Shown in pieces: positions 1-5,702 of a stretch of 6,534 bases of DNA. This DNA is from Spartobacteria bacterium (GTDB lineage Bacteria; Verrucomicrobiota; Verrucomicrobiae; Chthoniobacterales; UBA6821), in contig PLEU01000205.1 in assembly GCA_003136515.1 (NCBI GenBank), forward strand, positions 1-6,534. Direction: 5' to 3'. The translations under genes and the position numbers were made by a program. Under the pieces are notes generated by a model. That model did no database searches, was not told the origin of the DNA, and saw only the letters and a list, made by a program, of their open reading frames with translations. Each line of letters begins with the position of its first letter. The stretch's first letter is position 1.

Positions 1-42
1 GAAAATAGCGAGGGACCTTAATTTATTACTCAATATGGCCAC

Positions 43-333
43 TTAATTTCCGTGCCAACCACCAACATGTCCCCCGTATCTCCCATAGCCACCGCCATGC
101 CAGCCATTGTGACTATAGTAATGTCCATGATAGAATGAATATCCATTGCGATATCCCCAGTAGTTTCCCCCGTACCAATATCCGTAACCGAAGCCTGGAA
201 CGACTAGCGGGGATATGAACACACCAGGGTTCCCGTATGTGTAACCAACAGGATAACCGGGAACAGCACATCCGGCAAAGAATAGTACCCCAATGACTAC
301 TGTCAGGATAAAACTGGCATTAAAATATCTCAT
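43..333 (-). CDS. Gly/Tyr/His-rich small lipoprotein, hypothetical
   Basis: The product is 96 residues when started at the ATG at 333. This start puts a classic lipoprotein signal first: a hydrophobic stretch (about residues 8-20) ending in the lipobox FAGC, with Cys22 as the lipidation site. The longer in-frame start at 396 would add 21 residues ahead of the signal and overlap the preceding gene, so I reject it. The mature part is low complexity: a short Pro/Val segment (25-46), then a tail very rich in Gly, Tyr, Trp and His (47-96), with YGYWYGGNYWGY-like and HGGGYGRYGG runs. I see no catalytic motif. Such tails occur in many poorly characterised envelope lipoproteins, and a surface or periplasmic structural role is only inferred. 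The start lies 22 bases after the stop of the peptidoglycan-binding gene on the same strand, so the two probably form an operon. No clear ribosome binding site is visible. Confidence 0.7.
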   Translation of the reverse strand: MRYFNASFILTVVIGVLFFAGCAVPGYPVGYTYGNPGVFISPLVVPGFGYGYWYGGNYWGYRNGYSFYHGHYYSHNGWHGGGYGRYGGHVGGWHGN

Positions 334-355
334 TACATTCGTGAATGATGTCACA

Positions 356-1270
356 CTAATTCTGCTGTATCTGTAGCGATTGAAGAAGCGGGCCATTAAT
401 GTGTCCGGTCACGTTGAGATTATTATCGTTCTGGTAACTCGCGATGGCTTGTCTCGTCCCTGGTCCTATATTCCCATCAATCGGCCCATTATAGTATCCT
501 TGATTATTGAGACTGGCCTGAACACTGCTCACAAGTGATCCATTATTATAGTAACCATTATTGGAGTATCCCGAGGTGACATAGAATGGGTTAAATGCCG
601 CAGTGATCAACAGCCACCCTCCCTGATACCACATGTAGTTATTATTATTCCAAGAATGTTGTCCACTATGATTCCAATCGCTATGGGTGTTGGCCGCCGA
701 CCAGTTTCCCCCGTAATTATTGCCACTGTTGTATTGGTTGTTGGGTGTTATCTGAGGTTGATTATACTGACCTCCTCCACGTGTACCGGATGATTGCGCC
801 ATGGGCTTCACTGTTCCCCCCGACGCTGAGTGATTGAATGATCCCTGCGAGGTATTGTAACCATTCTGGCTAGCAGCAACCCTGACGTGACTTGCATGGC
901 TGCTACTCACCGCGACTCCAGATCGGGTTGACTGCCTACCGCTGTACTGGGAATTTGACTGAGCGGTGTGACTAACCTGTGTATGGCGGACAGGCTCTGA
1001 ACTGCTGACACTTTGATGGTGAACACTACTTGTCTGAGTGCGAGCAACCCCTGCTTCATTATGAACAATTCCCGTATGAGCAATACTACCAACATGTTGG
1101 GGAGCATTCTGGGTCGTGTGCTGTTGGGCATGTGCCGCCTGGTGTGGTGCTGATGTTTGTTTACTCCCCCCGCTCTTATCTTCTTCCTTCTTGTTCTGTG
1201 AATAAGTGCTAGGTGGGAGTGATATCGCAAGACCTGTTATCAGTGTGAGTACTTTGTAGGGTGATTTCAT
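356..1270 (-). CDS. Secreted low-complexity protein with C-terminal peptidoglycan-binding domain
   Basis: The product is 304 residues from the ATG at 1270. That start was chosen because it opens directly on a Sec-type signal peptide (MKSPYKVLTLITGLAISLPP, cleavage probably near residues 24-25). The frame stays open upstream to 1423, but those 51 extra residues would precede the signal. Residues about 26-210 are a low-complexity region rich in Ser, His, Gln, Asn and Gly with no recognisable fold. Residues 212-232 are more hydrophobic and aromatic (YMWYQGGWLLITAAFNPFY). Residues about 245-300 match the PG_binding_1 fold: VSSVQASLNNQGYYNGPIDG, then GPGTRQAIASYQ and a final VTGHINGPLLQSL. In this family the domain anchors exported proteins to peptidoglycan. 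No hydrolase domain is attached, so the protein may be a structural or adhesive wall-bound factor; this is inference. It is the first gene of a likely pair with the lipoprotein downstream. Confidence 0.85.
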   Translation of the reverse strand: MKSPYKVLTLITGLAISLPPSTYSQNKKEEDKSGGSKQTSAPHQAAHAQQHTTQNAPQHVGSIAHTGIVHNEAGVARTQTSSVHHQSVSSSEPVRHTQVSHTAQSNSQYSGRQSTRSGVAVSSSHASHVRVAASQNGYNTSQGSFNHSASGGTVKPMAQSSGTRGGGQYNQPQITPNNQYNSGNNYGGNWSAANTHSDWNHSGQHSWNNNNYMWYQGGWLLITAAFNPFYVTSGYSNNGYYNNGSLVSSVQASLNNQGYYNGPIDGNIGPGTRQAIASYQNDNNLNVTGHINGPLLQSLQIQQN

Positions 1271-1313
1271 AATTATGTTTTTTTGTTGGGCAAGAATAGC
1301 TTGGGCTTTGAGA

Positions 1314-1335
1314 GGGTCACAATAAGGTGAAACCC
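1314..1335. promoter_or_regulatory. Imperfect hairpin upstream of the peptidoglycan-binding gene
   Basis: The plus strand reads GGGTCAC, a 6-base loop AATAAG, then GTGAAACCC. The arms pair over GGGT/ACCC and CAC/GTG with a two-base bulge. It lies 44 bases ahead of the start codon at 1270, so it would fall in the 5' leader or promoter of that gene. There is no T-run behind it on either strand, so it is not a standard terminator. An operator or leader structure is possible but unproven. Confidence 0.3.
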
Positions 1336-1390
1336 TACTATGCTCAAACTCACCCTTCCAAATTGCACTCCTGATAATTCCCTCGCCAAT

Positions 1391-1405
1391 GCAGCTAGCA
1401 GCTGC
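1391..1405. repeat. Short perfect inverted repeat, 6-base arms
   Basis: The sequence GCAGCTAGCAGCTGC has perfect 6-base arms (GCAGCT/AGCTGC) around a 3-base centre. It lies about 120 bases upstream of the start of the peptidoglycan-binding gene. It could be an operator half-site pair or a coincidence; nothing else supports a function. Confidence 0.3.
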
Positions 1406-1533
1406 CCGCCTTATAAGAATCACAATCTAATGAAGAAAGAGCTTGTCTATTAGAACTGACACTGCTTTCCCACGGTTTTTTTAAACCCATGTCTAATTCT
1501 GGGGCTGTCCGCTTGTGGCCATTCCTTCGGCGA

Positions 1534-1761
1534 TCATCTGGAGTACCTCCACCTTCGGACCTCAGCTTTAAATTCCTCCGCTGTTTTGATGTCATCATCC
1601 CATACCACTTCCCAAATTGGGCTGGGCACTTTGAAAATGCCGGTCAGACAATTATTCTCCCAAGTGAAACCTCTCTGCCCGTAGGTCCCGACATGGACCG
1701 AGGTCTGTTTGCTCAGGAACCCAACACCCCCGATAGCCAGTGCATTTTCCAGGCAGGTACT
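1534..1761 (-). pseudogene. Possible remnant of a decayed coding sequence
   Basis: The minus frame from 1761 down to the TGA at 1534-1536 is open for 75 codons with a protein-like composition, including the phrases SVHVGTYGQRGFTWENN, GIFKVPSPIWEVVWDDD and IKTAEEFKAEV. It has no ATG, GTG or TTG start with a ribosome binding site at its head. Just after EEFKAEV, another minus frame reads VEVLQMIAEGMATSGQPQN and then stops, as expected from a single frameshift. Upstream on the same strand (1781-1891), a third frame reads KVVGTVINIAIANLDFYRIPG before its own stop. Together these resemble pieces of a broken gene. I cannot name a family, and the plus strand over part of the stretch is also open, so the direction is uncertain. 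Confidence 0.25.
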
Positions 1762-2026
1762 TCATCATGGGCTGAAAGCATCATGATGTGACTTTCCTAT
1801 CCCATCTGCCGGGAATCCTGTAAAAATCGAGGTTTGCTATGGCGATATTGATAACGGTGCCAACTACTTTTCCCGGTCGATCCGATATACCTTACAAATT
1901 GGTTAAAGTATTTTGCTTCCACCAGTTGTCCTGGGGTATGCACCTCCCAAAGCTCTAGCCGATTCCTGATGTAATACTAGTAACGAGCTTGAAGAAACAA
2001 GATCCATCCGGTAGGAATAGACCCCA

Positions 2027-2054
2027 TTGAACCAGCCGGTTCCGAGAGTAATAT
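2027..2054 (+). promoter_or_regulatory. Candidate sigma70-type promoter for the lmo0937-type gene
   Basis: TTGAAC (2027-2032) and TAATAT (2049-2054) are separated by 16 bases. Each matches the TTGACA/TATAAT consensus at four of six positions. Transcription would begin near 2061, leaving a leader of about 24 bases before the ATG at 2085. This was found by eye; the consensus may differ in this organism. Confidence 0.35.
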
Positions 2055-2084
2055 TGACCTTCTAAATCAACTCCAAAATCAACC

Positions 2085-2231
2085 ATGTTATACACAATTG
2101 CGGTTATTCTACTCATCCTCTGGCTACTAGGTCTGGTAACTAGCTACACTCTAGGAGGGTTTATTCACATTCTACTGGTTGTGGCCATTGTCATCGTGCT
2201 GGTACGGATAATTCAAGGTCGCAGCCTGTAA
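2085..2231 (+). CDS. lmo0937-type small membrane protein
   Basis: This 48-residue product is easily missed because of its size. It begins MLYTIAVILLILWLLGLVTS, continues with a YTLGGFIHILLVVAIVIVLV segment and ends with a basic tail RIIQGRSL. This is the pattern I know from the lmo0937 family of tiny membrane proteins: two hydrophobic helices (about residues 3-20 and 26-41) joined by a short Gly-containing turn, then an Arg-rich end. The family is widespread in bacteria, is often found beside stress genes and has no established biochemical function. The ATG has no Shine-Dalgarno sequence in front, but the frame, length and motif fit the family from end to end. A plausible promoter lies just upstream. 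The M20 hydrolase gene follows 86 bases later on the same strand and may or may not be co-transcribed. Confidence 0.85.
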   Translation: MLYTIAVILLILWLLGLVTSYTLGGFIHILLVVAIVIVLVRIIQGRSL

Positions 2232-2317
2232 TCCCTTGAAGCGTAGAGCAGGAACCCCGTTCCCAGCCATGTGGCAGTGACAGAGCGTTTGATGCCTGAT
2301 GGAATATCGATAGCGTT

Positions 2318-3538
2318 ATGACATTGAGCACACTGAATTACACGCTGGGAGTCCCTGATGATCCTGAATATCACCGCGCAGAAGCGGCGTTGAGTGGTGA
2401 GGAATTGATCAGGGTCCGCCGCCATCTCCACAGCCATCCCGAACTTAGTGGGCTGGAGATTGAGACCACGTCCTATATAGTCCGATATCTTTCCCTGCAT
2501 GGCCTTCCCTTCAGATTAGGGCCGGGAGGAGTCGGAGTAATCAGCGACCTAGCCTATATCGGTTCGCCGGATCTGCCGATCATTGCTCTACGGGCAGACA
2601 TGGACGCCCTTCCAATTCAGGAGGAGAATGAGACCCCCGATCGTTCGCAGAATCCTGGAGTCATGCATGCCTGCGGCCATGATGCCCACATGACGATGCT
2701 TATGGGGGCCTTGACCGCGCTTGGGGCGATGAGTCCTTCCTCACGACGTTGCCGAGGCATTTTCCAATCCTCGGAGGAGACTGGTCAGGGAGCACTGGAT
2801 ATGGTCCATGCTGGGGTGATGGAAGGGGTGAGGGCCATTGTTGCTCTGCATGTCGATCCGAATCTTACCTGTGGTTCGGTCGCTATTTCATCGGGCCCTC
2901 AGACTGCGTGCTGCCAAGATTTCAGCATCCTTGTCAAGGGGAAGGGTGGCCACGCAGCACGCCCCCATCTCACGATCGATCCGATTGCAACGGCGGCCCA
3001 GCTAGTCACCCTGATCTATCAGATGATACCGCGTGGAACAGATATGAACCATCCCGCAGTGGTCACCGTGGGCGAATTTCTGGGTGGCTCCTGCACCAAT
3101 GTGATTCCCGATCGGTCAAGTCTTCGGGGGACTCTTCGTGCACTCACGCTCCAGGCCGCAAATTCCACCAGACAGAGACTCAAGGAACTCTGTGCAGGCA
3201 TGGCTCTCTCTTCCAAGGCCGAAATTACGATCACCTTCGAGAGACAACTGCCCGGTGTGGTGAATGATCCATTTGTAACGGAGGCTTGTCTCGGTGCAGC
3301 CCGCGCAGTGATCGGTGAGAAAATGGTTACTGAAGCAAGTCCCAGCATGGGAGCGGAAGACTTTGCCGATTATCTCACCGAAGCTCCTGGTTGCATGATT
3401 AGGCTTGGTGTGAAAGCTAAAGGCGGGGAGATTCGAGCACTTCACACACCTACCTTTGACCTTGCGGAGGAATCCCTTCTCATCGGCACTAAAATATTAC
3501 TGGGCTCATTTCTCAACCTTTGCAAAAGCATTTCATGA
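2318..3538 (+). CDS. M20-family metallopeptidase / amidohydrolase
   Basis: The product is 406 residues, a normal full length for the M20 amidohydrolases that hydrolyse N-acyl amino acids, hippurate-like or IAA-amino acid conjugates. Motifs in order: RRHLHSHPELSGLE (34-47), ALRADMDALPIQEE (90-103), GVMHACGHDAHM (114-125), FQSSEETGQGAL (149-160), ALHVD (176-180), GKGGHAARPH (208-217), MGAEDFADYL (344-353) and LHTPTFDLAEESL (375-387). By analogy with characterised relatives, Cys119, His121, Glu154, His178 and His376 are the metal ligands, Glu153 is the catalytic base and His212 belongs to the dimerisation lid domain. All are present, so the enzyme should be active. FQSSEE replaces the more usual FQPAEE. 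About 33 residues precede the first motif, somewhat more than typical, with no signal peptide, so it is probably cytoplasmic. The substrate cannot be told from sequence. The next gene downstream is convergent, so this is the last gene of its transcript. Confidence 0.92.
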   Translation: MTLSTLNYTLGVPDDPEYHRAEAALSGEELIRVRRHLHSHPELSGLEIETTSYIVRYLSLHGLPFRLGPGGVGVISDLAYIGSPDLPIIALRADMDALPIQEENETPDRSQNPGVMHACGHDAHMTMLMGALTALGAMSPSSRRCRGIFQSSEETGQGALDMVHAGVMEGVRAIVALHVDPNLTCGSVAISSGPQTACCQDFSILVKGKGGHAARPHLTIDPIATAAQLVTLIYQMIPRGTDMNHPAVVTVGEFLGGSCTNVIPDRSSLRGTLRALTLQAANSTRQRLKELCAGMALSSKAEITITFERQLPGVVNDPFVTEACLGAARAVIGEKMVTEASPSMGAEDFADYLTEAPGCMIRLGVKAKGGEIRALHTPTFDLAEESLLIGTKILLGSFLNLCKSIS

Positions 3539-3823
3539 CTATCAAATCGGTTTCAATATCGCCCCGCGTTTTAGCTTGGCCCCCAGAGTTTATTATACGC
3601 TTCGCGGCCATCCCTACCCGCGCGGAAATCATCTGGATACCTAGTTTTTTTTAAATCGAAGCGGCGTTTATTGCATAGAATTGGTCGGACAGTTTTGGAA
3701 GCTACTATGGACTCATTTCCGTTTCAGATGGCTCTACCGTCATCAATCTAATTCTCCGCTCGGAAAACGAAGGGTTTAGGTTCTGAAGAATCTACTCATG
3801 GAAGCCGCGAAAGGGTTGAGTTT

Positions 3824-4108
3824 TTAGACCCTGCCTGAAAATTGATGCCAGTCGCTTTCCTTCATCCGGATCTTGAAGTAATCGGCGGCCTTTTTAATGT
3901 TGGAAAATGCCAGATCCCGATCGGAGTCGGTGACCTCCTTAACCTGATTGAACCTTGCCATTGCATCACGAACATGCACCGCATCTGTCATTGGCTCCTT
4001 CCGCGTTCGGGGAAACGCGAATGCAGTTGATGGCAGCAAATCTTTCTCCGCCTTGGAAAGGCGACCACGAGATGCCCGACTACACGGCTGCCATACCTGA
4101 TCCGTCAT
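3824..4108 (-). CDS. DUF6582-like small protein
   Basis: The product is 94 residues. The core from about residue 18 to 90 carries the pattern I associate with DUF6582 proteins: LSKAEKDLLPSTAFAFP, then RTRKEPMTDAVHVRDAMARF, NQVKEVTDSDRDLAFSNIKK, and an ending near SDWHQF. It is predicted soluble and mostly helical after the LPSTAFAFP segment, with no signal peptide or membrane helix. The function of the family is unknown; members often occur as small stand-alone proteins. The ATG at 4108 is the only standard start in a frame that stays open about 36 codons further upstream without an ATG, GTG or TTG. GGAG directly abuts the start, too close for a normal ribosome binding site. A 12-codon frame upstream ends in a TGA that overlaps this ATG. 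The gene is convergent with the M20 gene and divergent from the membrane-protein gene at 4344. Confidence 0.75.
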   Translation of the reverse strand: MTDQVWQPCSRASRGRLSKAEKDLLPSTAFAFPRTRKEPMTDAVHVRDAMARFNQVKEVTDSDRDLAFSNIKKAADYFKIRMKESDWHQFSGRV

Positions 4109-4343
4109 CTCCGCATATTTGATTGTCTTGTTAATGCTTTCATTATGCTTGGAAAAGCAATACTGACCTATGGGGTTTAACCCTACCCAATAGCAAGTAT
4201 TTCTTCGGAGAGGGCATCAGGATACCTATTGCTGAGTGACTTTTTGCCTTTGCTCTCTTTCGATTCAATCTAGTGGCTTGGGCTTGTTGCCACGGGGTGA
4301 ATGCCCCATAGAAATGACCTGCGTTCCCTAATAATAGTGAAGT
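4109..4343. promoter_or_regulatory. Divergent intergenic region with inverted repeats
   Basis: Both flanking genes start from this 235-base stretch, so it must carry their promoters unless they are read from further away. An 8-base inverted repeat is split across it: CTATGGGG (4168-4175) and CCCCATAG (4304-4311). A small hairpin TGCTT-GGAA-AAGCA lies at 4146-4159 and a GGGG-TGAATG-CCCC hairpin at 4294-4307. I could not pick a convincing -35/-10 pair by eye. Confidence 0.3.
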
Positions 4344-4703
4344 GTGAATTTAACCATTTTTCTGGCTACCGGTCACATAGCCCTGTTGTTGCTAGTGATA
4401 GGTTTGTTTTTTCCTCGTTTAGCCTTACTTTTCGGGTTCCTCGCAACAGGAAATTATCCTCCAAACATACTTTCTGTACTGCTGAGTTTTTTCTCTTGGA
4501 TCTTTTTCCCCCGTTTTCTCATGGCCTATTATATCTACACAGATATTGGCACGACCAATTTCTGGTTCTGGGCTTATCTAGTCACCGGCATTGCGGGGTT
4601 TTTTGGCGAGTCTCGTTTTGTTCAGCGGAGGATTATTCGTAGAACCGAAGTCACCCGGCATGGCAACACGACGACGACAATCGAAGAACATCACACCCCA
4701 TGA
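4344..4703 (+). CDS. Small integral membrane protein, hypothetical
   Basis: The product is 119 residues from a GTG start that lies one codon after an in-frame TGA (4338-4340), so no earlier start is possible. Hydrophobic segments at about 4-34 (one long or two short helices), 41-60 and 71-88 indicate three to four membrane spans, with aromatic-rich patches (FFSWIFFPRFLMAYYIY, TNFWFWAYLV). A charged C-terminal tail (91-119) follows: RFVQRRIIRRTEVTRHGN, a Thr run and EEHH. The positively charged stretch directly after the last helix suggests a cytoplasmic C-terminus. I do not recognise a named family. A competing plus frame across 4301-4642 lacks this hydrophobic pattern and looks like a shadow. 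The next gene begins 52 bases downstream on the same strand, so this may be the first gene of a three-gene cluster with the lipocalin. Confidence 0.7.
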   Translation: MNLTIFLATGHIALLLLVIGLFFPRLALLFGFLATGNYPPNILSVLLSFFSWIFFPRFLMAYYIYTDIGTTNFWFWAYLVTGIAGFFGESRFVQRRIIRRTEVTRHGNTTTTIEEHHTP

Positions 4704-4755
4704 GTACTTAGATTTAAGGAAAATGTTTCGATAAGATCACGCCCTAGCCATCGTC

Positions 4756-5103
4756 ATGATTGACTATCTCACAGAAACTAGAATTTGGTTGCTGCCCAGC
4801 CCGCGCATCGGCTTATTGCAGGGCAAATCCATCCTAATCGTGGATGGAGAATCCGAGTATCAATCCCGTGTGGACGTATCATATGATCAACCAACCAACT
4901 CAGAATCTGGAAGCTGCACTGTGAGTGCACTGCAAGCATTTGAGGATGATGCGTTCTGGGTTACTCCTTTGCCGGACACAATGCCACCGCCTTCCCAGAC
5001 CCATTATAAAAAACAGTTTTTCAGCCAGGCGGCTGTAGATTTGATTCGGGATAACATAGAAGAGTCCCATGGGGAACTCCTGCTGGTGATTCCCCAGGAA
5101 TGA
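4756..5103 (+). CDS. Hypothetical acidic protein coupled to lipocalin gene
   Basis: The product is 115 residues and I do not recognise its family. It has no signal peptide or membrane span and is clearly acidic (18 Asp/Glu against 7 Lys/Arg). The N-terminal part alternates hydrophobic and polar residues (IWLLPSPRIGLLQGKSILIV), suggesting beta strands. The middle is Pro- and Ser-rich (DTMPPPSQT at 74-82), and the end looks helical and then strand-like (QAAVDLIRDNIEE, then GELLLVIPQE). Its TGA overlaps the ATG of the lipocalin gene (ATGA), a strong sign of translational coupling and thus of a real gene. A role linked to the lipocalin is inferred from position alone. The ribosome binding site at 4756 is weak. 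Confidence 0.65.
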   Translation: MIDYLTETRIWLLPSPRIGLLQGKSILIVDGESEYQSRVDVSYDQPTNSESGSCTVSALQAFEDDAFWVTPLPDTMPPPSQTHYKKQFFSQAAVDLIRDNIEESHGELLLVIPQE

Positions 5104-5702
5104 ACGTCATGCATCAAAAAATGACGCAAAAGTCATTGTTCATGGTGGTTGCGGCGATTATGACGGCAAACATCAGTTTGTTTTATTCTTCCTGCTCTTC
5201 ATCCCAGCAACAACGGCCTGCCACCGATGAGAGTGTTGTCATTTCTCGGTATGCGGGACGGTGGTACGAAATAGCGCGCCTGCCGATGCCCTTTCAGAAG
5301 GCCGATGAAGCAGCTTTTGCAGAGTATAGTTCTTTGCCTAACGGTAGGCTGTCCGTTCACAACATCGCCATACGTGCCGACGGTTCACTGCATGACATCC
5401 ATGGCTATGCTGAAGTGTTAAATCCCCCTGAAAATACAAAACTTTCCGTGCACTTTAGAACATGGTTTGCACCATTCATTCCCGTCCCCAAAGAAGGGAA
5501 CTATTGGATTTTGTATCTGGACGATAATTATCAGGAGGCAATCGTGGGCACTCCGAACAGAAAATATCTGTGGATTTTGGCACGCACCCCCAAGATCCCT
5601 GCCTATAAGCTTGAGGATCTTTTGCAGAGAGCCGGGAAACTAGGCTTTGATGAATCTAAGATGATCTTTGATCCCAGAATCATCACGAAAGGCATGTTTT
5701 AA
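5100..5702 (+). CDS. blc: Bacterial lipocalin (Blc-type), putative outer-membrane lipoprotein
   Basis: The product is 200 residues. The lipocalin signature is clear: YAGRWYEIARLPMPF (51-65), with the invariant Gly53-x-Trp55. Further Blc-like blocks follow: GYAEVLNPPENTKLSVHF (102-119), GNYWILYLDDNYQEAIVGTP (133-152) and KYLWILARTPKI (155-166), then a C-terminal helix and GFDESKMIF (182-190). E. coli Blc, a relative with the same blocks, is an outer-membrane lipoprotein that binds lysophospholipids and fatty acids and is induced in stress and stationary phase. The N-terminus has a hydrophobic segment (about 13-29) ending FYSSC, with Cys32 as possible lipid site; Tyr at -3 makes this lipobox atypical, so plain signal-peptidase cleavage is an alternative. 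The ATG at 5100 overlaps the previous stop; in-frame Met4 or Met8 could be the true start. The gene is the last of the plus-strand cluster. Confidence 0.9.
   Translation: MNVMHQKMTQKSLFMVVAAIMTANISLFYSSCSSSQQQRPATDESVVISRYAGRWYEIARLPMPFQKADEAAFAEYSSLPNGRLSVHNIAIRADGSLHDIHGYAEVLNPPENTKLSVHFRTWFAPFIPVPKEGNYWILYLDDNYQEAIVGTPNRKYLWILARTPKIPAYKLEDLLQRAGKLGFDESKMIFDPRIITKGMF

Larger units (their letters stand above)
1271..2084. other. 814-base region without an intact gene
   Basis: This region separates the leftward envelope genes from the rightward lmo0937-type gene, so promoters for both should lie in it. The first 150 bases form the upstream region of the peptidoglycan-binding gene and contain two inverted repeats (1314-1335 and 1391-1405). 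The middle part (about 1534-1906) has several protein-like open frames without good starts, on both strands and interrupted by stops or frame changes, which may be a decayed gene. A 100-codon plus frame (1489-1791) also exists but matches nothing I recognise and has no ribosome binding site. The last part holds a plausible promoter for the gene starting at 2085. Confidence 0.6.

Noticed and set aside
907..1230. 107-codon minus-strand frame inside the peptidoglycan-binding gene
   Set aside because: It lies wholly within a frame that has a signal peptide and a recognisable domain; its Arg/His-rich composition is what a shifted reading of Ser/Gln/His codons gives.
1474..1487. GGTTT...AAACC inverted repeat with a T-run
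   Set aside because: The stem is only five mostly A/T pairs and it does not sit at the end of any supported gene.
1489..1791. 100-codon plus-strand frame in the gene-poor region
   Set aside because: No ribosome binding site, no recognisable motif, and the opposite strand has an equally good protein-like frame across the same bases. Kept only as part of the possible decayed-gene finding.
2251..2263. GGAAC-CCC-GTTCC hairpin between the lmo0937-type gene and the M20 gene
   Set aside because: Five-base stem with a 3-base loop and no T-run; too weak to call a terminator or attenuator.
2213..2500. 95-codon minus-strand frame over the start of the M20 gene
   Set aside because: It overlaps the clear N-terminal M20 motif region on the other strand and has no family features.
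2749..3267. 172-codon plus-strand frame inside the M20 gene, plus minus frames at 3019-3348 and 3116-3445
   Set aside because: All are shadows of the M20 frame, which carries every expected catalytic motif.
3645..3652. Run of eight T after the M20 gene, considered as a terminator
   Set aside because: No stable hairpin lies directly before the run; the nearby CCGCGCGG palindrome is about 25 bases upstream and too short to count.
4301..4642. 113-codon plus-strand frame over the membrane-protein gene
   Set aside because: The alternative frame starting at 4344 has regular hydrophobic segments followed by a basic tail, while this one lacks membrane-like spacing and ends inside the other gene.
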